64,000 bases of DNA, from assembly GCF_900107835.1 (NCBI RefSeq), contig NZ_FNRG01000004.1:124001-188000 (forward strand). Reading direction: 5' to 3'. A model generated the notes under the pieces. That model made no database searches, was not told the origin of the DNA, and was given only the letters and a program-made list of their open reading frames with translations. This stretch comes from Oribacterium sp. KHPX15 (GTDB taxonomy: Bacteria; Bacillota; Clostridia; Lachnospirales; Lachnospiraceae). Below are positions 60,538 through 64,000 of this stretch, one piece after another (the stretch's first letter is position 1; each line of letters begins with the position of its first letter). The position numbers and the translations under genes are program-made.

Positions 60538-61338
60538 ATGAAAACAGCTATCGTAACCGGCGCTTCCCGGGGAGTGGGGAAGGCTACGGCAGAAATATTG
60601 GCACAAAAGGGCTACAGGCTCATCATAAACTGCCGTTCAAATTTTGATCTTCTGGAGGAAGTGGCGGAGAAGTTAAGAATCTGCACTGAAGTCAAAACCG
60701 TTCACGGTGCCATCACGAATGAAGTTTTGAAATCGGCACTAAAGATTGATCTTGATTCCGCCATGCCGGTTCTTACGGAAGATGATATCGCAAACAGCCT
60801 TGACGAAGTTACCTCAGGCAATGATTCAAATCAATCCGAAAACACTAACGAAATCCTGCTTGTGAACAACGCCGGCATTTCCACCTTCAATCTCTGTCAG
60901 GATGTTACCGACGATGAGTTCAGTAACATGCTTAGTTCCAATGTCTCCGATATGTTCAAGCTCACCCGCTCAGTGATTCCTTACATGCTGAAAACCGGGT
61001 GCGGCCGCATCCTGAATGTTTCCTCAGTCTGGGGAGTCTCAGGGGCCTCCATGGAATCGGTTTACAGCCTGACTAAAGGGGCTGTCAATGCCTTCACCAG
61101 GGCGCTCGGCAAGGAGCTGGCACCAAATCATATTCCGGTTAATGCTGTGGCCATCGGCTGCGTCGACACAGACATGAACGGTTGGATGTCTCCGGAAGAC
61201 AGAGCTGCAGTGGAAGATGAAATCCCTTATGGTCGCATGGCGACACCGGAGGAAGTGGGAGAGTTCATTTACCTTCTCGCTCAGGCACCACGGTATCTCA
61301 CTGCTCAGGTTATACAGTTTGACGGTGGTTGGATTTGA
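60538..61338 (+). CDS. Short-chain dehydrogenase/reductase
   Basis: The 266-residue protein has the classical SDR features: cofactor motif TGASRGVGKATAEIL (residues 7-21), NNAGIST, NVSSVWGVSG with the catalytic Ser, YSLTKGAVNAF with Tyr and Lys, and the ending FDGGWI. It is closest in style to FabG-like 3-oxoacyl reductases. An unusual acidic, Ser/Asn-rich insertion lies between the second strand region and NNAG (about residues 75-105). AGGAG precedes the ATG. It stands alone next to the toxin locus. The substrate is not known. Confidence 0.92.
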   Translation: MKTAIVTGASRGVGKATAEILAQKGYRLIINCRSNFDLLEEVAEKLRICTEVKTVHGAITNEVLKSALKIDLDSAMPVLTEDDIANSLDEVTSGNDSNQSENTNEILLVNNAGISTFNLCQDVTDDEFSNMLSSNVSDMFKLTRSVIPYMLKTGCGRILNVSSVWGVSGASMESVYSLTKGAVNAFTRALGKELAPNHIPVNAVAIGCVDTDMNGWMSPEDRAAVEDEIPYGRMATPEEVGEFIYLLAQAPRYLTAQVIQFDGGWI

Positions 61339-61349
61339 ACCCTTCATTT

Positions 61350-61751
61350 GTAACAGTTCAGCCGGTGGACCAGGCTTTTGCTTGACTCATAATCTGCTTT
61401 ACGGGGATATGAGTCATGTAGAATCGGATTTGGCATTGACTCATATTCGGTGTTTTGGTGATATGGGTCATGTAGAATCGGACTTGGCATTGACTCATAT
61501 CTGGTGTTTTGGTGATATGGGTCATGTAGAACCGGACTTAGCATTGACTCATATCTGGTGTTTTGGTGATATGGGTCATGTAGAATCGGACTTATCATTG
61601 ACTCATATCTAGTGTTTTGGTGATATGGGTCATGTAGAACCGGACTTGGCATTGACTCATTTCCGGATTTTAGTGTCTTGGGTCATGAAGCAGCAGAACT
61701 TGAAAAACTACTCCTCATTCACACACCATGTTCCACAGGCTGAACTGTTAC
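61350..61751. repeat. GTAACAGTTCAGCC-bounded repeat element, long form B
   Basis: The 402-base element has the left end GTAACAGTTCAGCC (61350-61363) and right end GGCTGAACTGTTAC (61738-61751); pairing continues inward with GTGGA/TCCAC after one mismatch. It starts 11 bases after the SDR stop. Between the ends lies a 54-bp tandem array. Both strands happen to be open in one frame because 54 is a multiple of three, but no ribosome binding site or known protein is seen. Confidence 0.85.
61382..61691. repeat. 54-bp tandem array of TGACTCA hairpins
   Basis: Six units begin at 61382, 61436, 61490, 61544, 61598 and 61652, an exact 54-base period. Each has TTGACTCATAT, then GGTGTTTTGGTG, then ATATGGGTCATG, and a spacer with GGACTTGGCA. 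TGACTCATAT pairs with ATATGGGTCA through one G-T; the first unit pairs perfectly as TGACTCATA/TATGAGTCA. The outer units are the most diverged. Confidence 0.92.
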
Positions 61752-61908
61752 CTGTTTTGTAATCTTTATGAAACTTTAAGGCTTTATCACTTGCCGAAGT
61801 AATCTTTAAAGAGTATAACTTCACATTGTGAATATTTGTTTTCCAAAAGATTCAAATACCGTTGATATATATACGCCATCATTTCCGGATGGCAGAGTGA
61901 GGTCAAGT

Positions 61909-63186
61909 ATGAAAAAAAATTTCAAAAAAACATTGATTTTATCCGCAACCGCCTGCACAGCACTTGCTTTTTCCCTTAGCGGCTGCAAGAAGTCTTATAA
62001 AGCAGAGTTCTCCGAGACTTCAGCCGCAGTTTCCGTAGAAGAGGGAACTCTCGCAGATACAGAGAACAATGTTCTCCCCAACGAATCTGCAACTGTTGCA
62101 AGCAACGTCGGTCCTACAGTTCCGGCTGCCAACTCTGACACACAGGCTGCAGCAGCCACCGAAACACAGGCTGCTTCCGTTCTCGAAACCACAGCAGCAG
62201 AAACAGCTGCTCCCATAAACTTTGAAGACCGTGATGAAAAAGTTTATATTACGACAGATAATGTAAACATTCGCTCATTACCACAGACAGAAACAGGCGA
62301 GGTACTTGGTAAAGCCAACACCGGAGACAGCTTCCACCGTACAGGATACAGTGATCAGAAATGGAGCAGAATCGAGTATAACGGCCAGACCGCATTCATC
62401 AGTTCTGAATTTACTACCACCGAAGTGGTTGAAAAGAAAACCTCTGAAGCTGTAGCATTCAATCCGGATTGGGAGTTCGGCCAAAATTCAATGATCAATT
62501 CCGGCACCGCAACTCTTTACTATGCAACAGGCAGCAACAAGAAAGGCATAACCGTATGCGTAAATGCCGGTCACGGCACAAGCGGCGGCGAGAGCGTAAA
62601 GACACTTTGCCATCCCGACGGTACAAAGAAGGTTACAGGCGGCAGCACTGCAGCCGGCAATACCCACGCAACCGCAGTTTCTTCCGGAACCACCATGAAA
62701 GACGGAACCTCAGAGGCTTATGTAAACCTCAAGGTTGCCAAAGCTTTGAAAGACGTCCTTCTCGAAAGAGGCTACAACGTTCTCATGATCCGCGAGAGCG
62801 AAGATGTACAGCTCGACAACATTGCCCGTACAGTCATGGCAAACAACCGTGCTGACTGCCATATCGCCATCCACTACGACTCAACCGAAAAAGACAAAGG
62901 TGCTTTCTTCATGAGTGTAGCTGACGGCATCAAGGGCATGTATCCCGTTTCCGAAATCTGGCAGGAGAGTGACCGTCTGGGTTCAAATGTCATCAACGGT
63001 CTTTCCGCAAATGGTGTAAAGATTTTCAGCGACGGTGCAATGCAGATGGATCTCACTCAGACCAGCTACTCAAAGATCCCGTCCATCGACCTGGAACTTG
63101 GTGACAGAGTCTCTGATTACAGTGATTCTACGGTTGCTGTTCTTGCAAAGGGAATCGCAGACGGAATCGACAGTTTTTATTCATAA
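61909..63186 (+). CDS. Lipoprotein N-acetylmuramoyl-L-alanine amidase with SH3 domain
   Basis: This enzyme cuts the bond between MurNAc and the stem peptide of peptidoglycan. The 425 residues show a lipoprotein signal (ALAFSLSGC, Cys26) and an Ala/Thr/Glu-rich linker (about 27-105). A bacterial SH3 domain follows (VYITTDNVNIRSLPQTETGEVLGKANTGDSF, about 110-175), then an Amidase_3 domain. The zinc ligands are in CVNAGHG, TSEAYVNLKVA and AIHYDS, and the catalytic Glu is in IDLELGD. The start is the ATG at 61909 with GTGAGG upstream; the frame from 61828 adds 27 residues without a signal. It probably remodels the cell wall at the outer face of the membrane. Confidence 0.92.
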   Translation: MKKNFKKTLILSATACTALAFSLSGCKKSYKAEFSETSAAVSVEEGTLADTENNVLPNESATVASNVGPTVPAANSDTQAAAATETQAASVLETTAAETAAPINFEDRDEKVYITTDNVNIRSLPQTETGEVLGKANTGDSFHRTGYSDQKWSRIEYNGQTAFISSEFTTTEVVEKKTSEAVAFNPDWEFGQNSMINSGTATLYYATGSNKKGITVCVNAGHGTSGGESVKTLCHPDGTKKVTGGSTAAGNTHATAVSSGTTMKDGTSEAYVNLKVAKALKDVLLERGYNVLMIRESEDVQLDNIARTVMANNRADCHIAIHYDSTEKDKGAFFMSVADGIKGMYPVSEIWQESDRLGSNVINGLSANGVKIFSDGAMQMDLTQTSYSKIPSIDLELGDRVSDYSDSTVAVLAKGIADGIDSFYS

Positions 63187-63276
63187 GCATTAATCAGTAA
63201 ATATAAGGGTTTGTCCATTCTTTTTAGAATAATTTTACACAGTAAGTAAAACGTAAAACATTTAAAAAGATTCTTC

Positions 63277-63340
63277 AACAGCAGGTGTGATACCATAATG
63301 ATGTGATTAAAACATCAGAGAATATCACACCTGCTGTTTT
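63277..63340 (+). terminator. Terminator of the amidase gene
   Basis: AACAGCAGGTGTGATA (63277-63292) pairs perfectly with TATCACACCTGCTGTT (63323-63338), with an inner GATGT/ACATC stem, then TT. The rest of the 262-base gap contains only GTTCC/GGAAC (63416-63433) near the next gene. Confidence 0.88.
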
Positions 63341-63448
63341 GTATTTTAATCATTTTCCGAAATCTGCACTATCACAGTCGCTAAGCGGCTGAATAAATCA
63401 ATATATCAATTTACAGTTCCTTTTGTACGGAACACCTGGGAGATCATT

Positions 63449-64000
63449 TTGAAAAACATCACATACAAACATATAGCTTTATATACAGCTCTGACCATAA
63501 CCATAGGCAGCCTGACCCCCGGCATGGTATCCTATGCCGAAGAGGCTGAAAAGTCTTCATCTGTGACAGCGATAGTTGAGGCATCTTCTACAACATCAAC
63601 TGCCAAAACAACAGAATCCAAGGCTTCCTCATCAAAGACAAAAGAATCAAAATCATCCTCAACCTCTTCATCCGATTCCTCCGGGGAAGTTCTTCTGGAA
63701 ATAGGAGACGGTCCTGTTGATGATGCAGAACTTGGCATCACTTCCGATGAGGATCTGGCAGCTATTACAGATGGTTCCATGATTCCGGAATATAACATTA
63801 CAAGCATTGATGAGACCACTTCCAATGTAGTAACCGAGAACTATGCAGTGGCAAAGGACTCCGGCGCGAAAGAAACAATCACAGAGACATCCTCTGTATC
63901 CGGTTCCGAAGATAAGCTTCTGGAAATAGCAGACGATGTTGACGATTTTAGTGCCTTCAAGACAAAGGTATCCAATATGGCTGATGACTTTACCAGTTTT
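63449..64000 (+). CDS. Secreted serine-rich protein (3' partial)
   Basis: The frame is open from a TTG at 63449 to the window end (184 codons, no stop). GGGAG lies seven bases upstream. The product starts with a signal peptide (ALYTALTITIGSLTPGMVSYA, cleavage probably near residue 29), followed by a Ser/Thr/Lys-rich linker (about 30-75) and an acidic region beginning GEVLLEIGDGPVDDAEL. No catalytic domain is reached. Similar leaders precede cell-wall hydrolases and other exported proteins in this group, and the upstream neighbour is an amidase, so a wall-related role is possible but unproven. Confidence 0.75.
   Translation, partial: MKNITYKHIALYTALTITIGSLTPGMVSYAEEAEKSSSVTAIVEASSTTSTAKTTESKASSSKTKESKSSSTSSSDSSGEVLLEIGDGPVDDAELGITSDEDLAAITDGSMIPEYNITSIDETTSNVVTENYAVAKDSGAKETITETSSVSGSEDKLLEIADDVDDFSAFKTKVSNMADDFTSF

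Noticed and set aside
61217-61652. Long open frames on both strands with an 18-residue repeat
   Set aside because: They exist because the 54-base array is a multiple of three. There is no ribosome binding site, the plus frame starts inside the SDR gene, and the array is better explained as a non-coding repeat.
61382-61691. Possible CRISPR array
   Set aside because: The 54-base units are contiguous with no unique spacers, and no cas gene is present.

Overview
The window reads as a chromosomal segment of a low-to-medium GC Firmicute, most likely a Lachnospiraceae member of the Butyrivibrio/Pseudobutyrivibrio type. The grounds are the gene order of the nusA-infB translation operon, strong GGAGG ribosome binding sites, TTGACA/TATAAT-type promoters, a BTAD-type regulator, and many zinc-ribbon membrane proteins and Thr/Ala-rich lipoproteins. 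No rRNA, insertion sequence, prophage or CRISPR array was seen. The species assignment is inference.

Layout. 1-2.6 kb: the end of a BTAD/GGDEF-like regulator and a Na+-dependent (SNF) transporter. 2.7-10.7 kb: the classical rimP-nusA-ylxR-ylxQ-infB-rbfA-nrnA operon, ending in a TruB-RibF fusion. 10.8-15.3 kb: rpsO, pnp, gltX. 15.4-18.7 kb: three SPFH proteins including HflK-HflC, with a 200-bp palindromic element between them. 18.7-24.8 kb: a UvrD-like helicase, an OmpR-type two-component system and a degenerate M28 peptidase-like membrane protein. 24.9-28.3 kb: two secreted proteins, an FMN riboswitch with the riboflavin transporter RibU, and a creatininase-family protein. 28.8-36.9 kb: a zinc-ribbon protein, a CIRCE-controlled Hsp20, two tRNA-Pro genes, SbcDC, a DJ-1 protein and an AIM24 protein.

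37-56.2 kb is an envelope and signalling block. It holds repeat-rich zinc-ribbon surface proteins, a split ABC exporter (ATPase at 40 kb, permeases at 46-48 kb), a YjfB-FIST-soluble chemoreceptor group, and a lipoteichoic-acid-like cluster: two glycolipid glycosyltransferases around an LtaS-type enzyme. 56.3-60.2 kb is AT-rich and looks acquired, with duplicated fragments and small zinc-ribbon membrane proteins. 60.2-64 kb holds a small-toxin/antisense-RNA locus not listed as an ordinary ORF, an SDR enzyme, a repeat element with a 54-bp tandem array, a cell-wall amidase and the start of a secreted protein.

The most unusual signals are four. First, a candidate type I toxin-antitoxin locus at 60.2-60.5 kb, with convergent promoters, a sequestered Shine-Dalgarno and long-range 5'-3' pairing. 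Second, a dispersed repeat family bounded by GTAACAGTTCAGCC inverted ends, in at least five forms, whose long members enclose TGACTCA hairpins. Third, a TruB-RibF fusion that has lost the PUA domain. Fourth, a split ABC exporter whose two halves each sit beside a paralogous surface protein.
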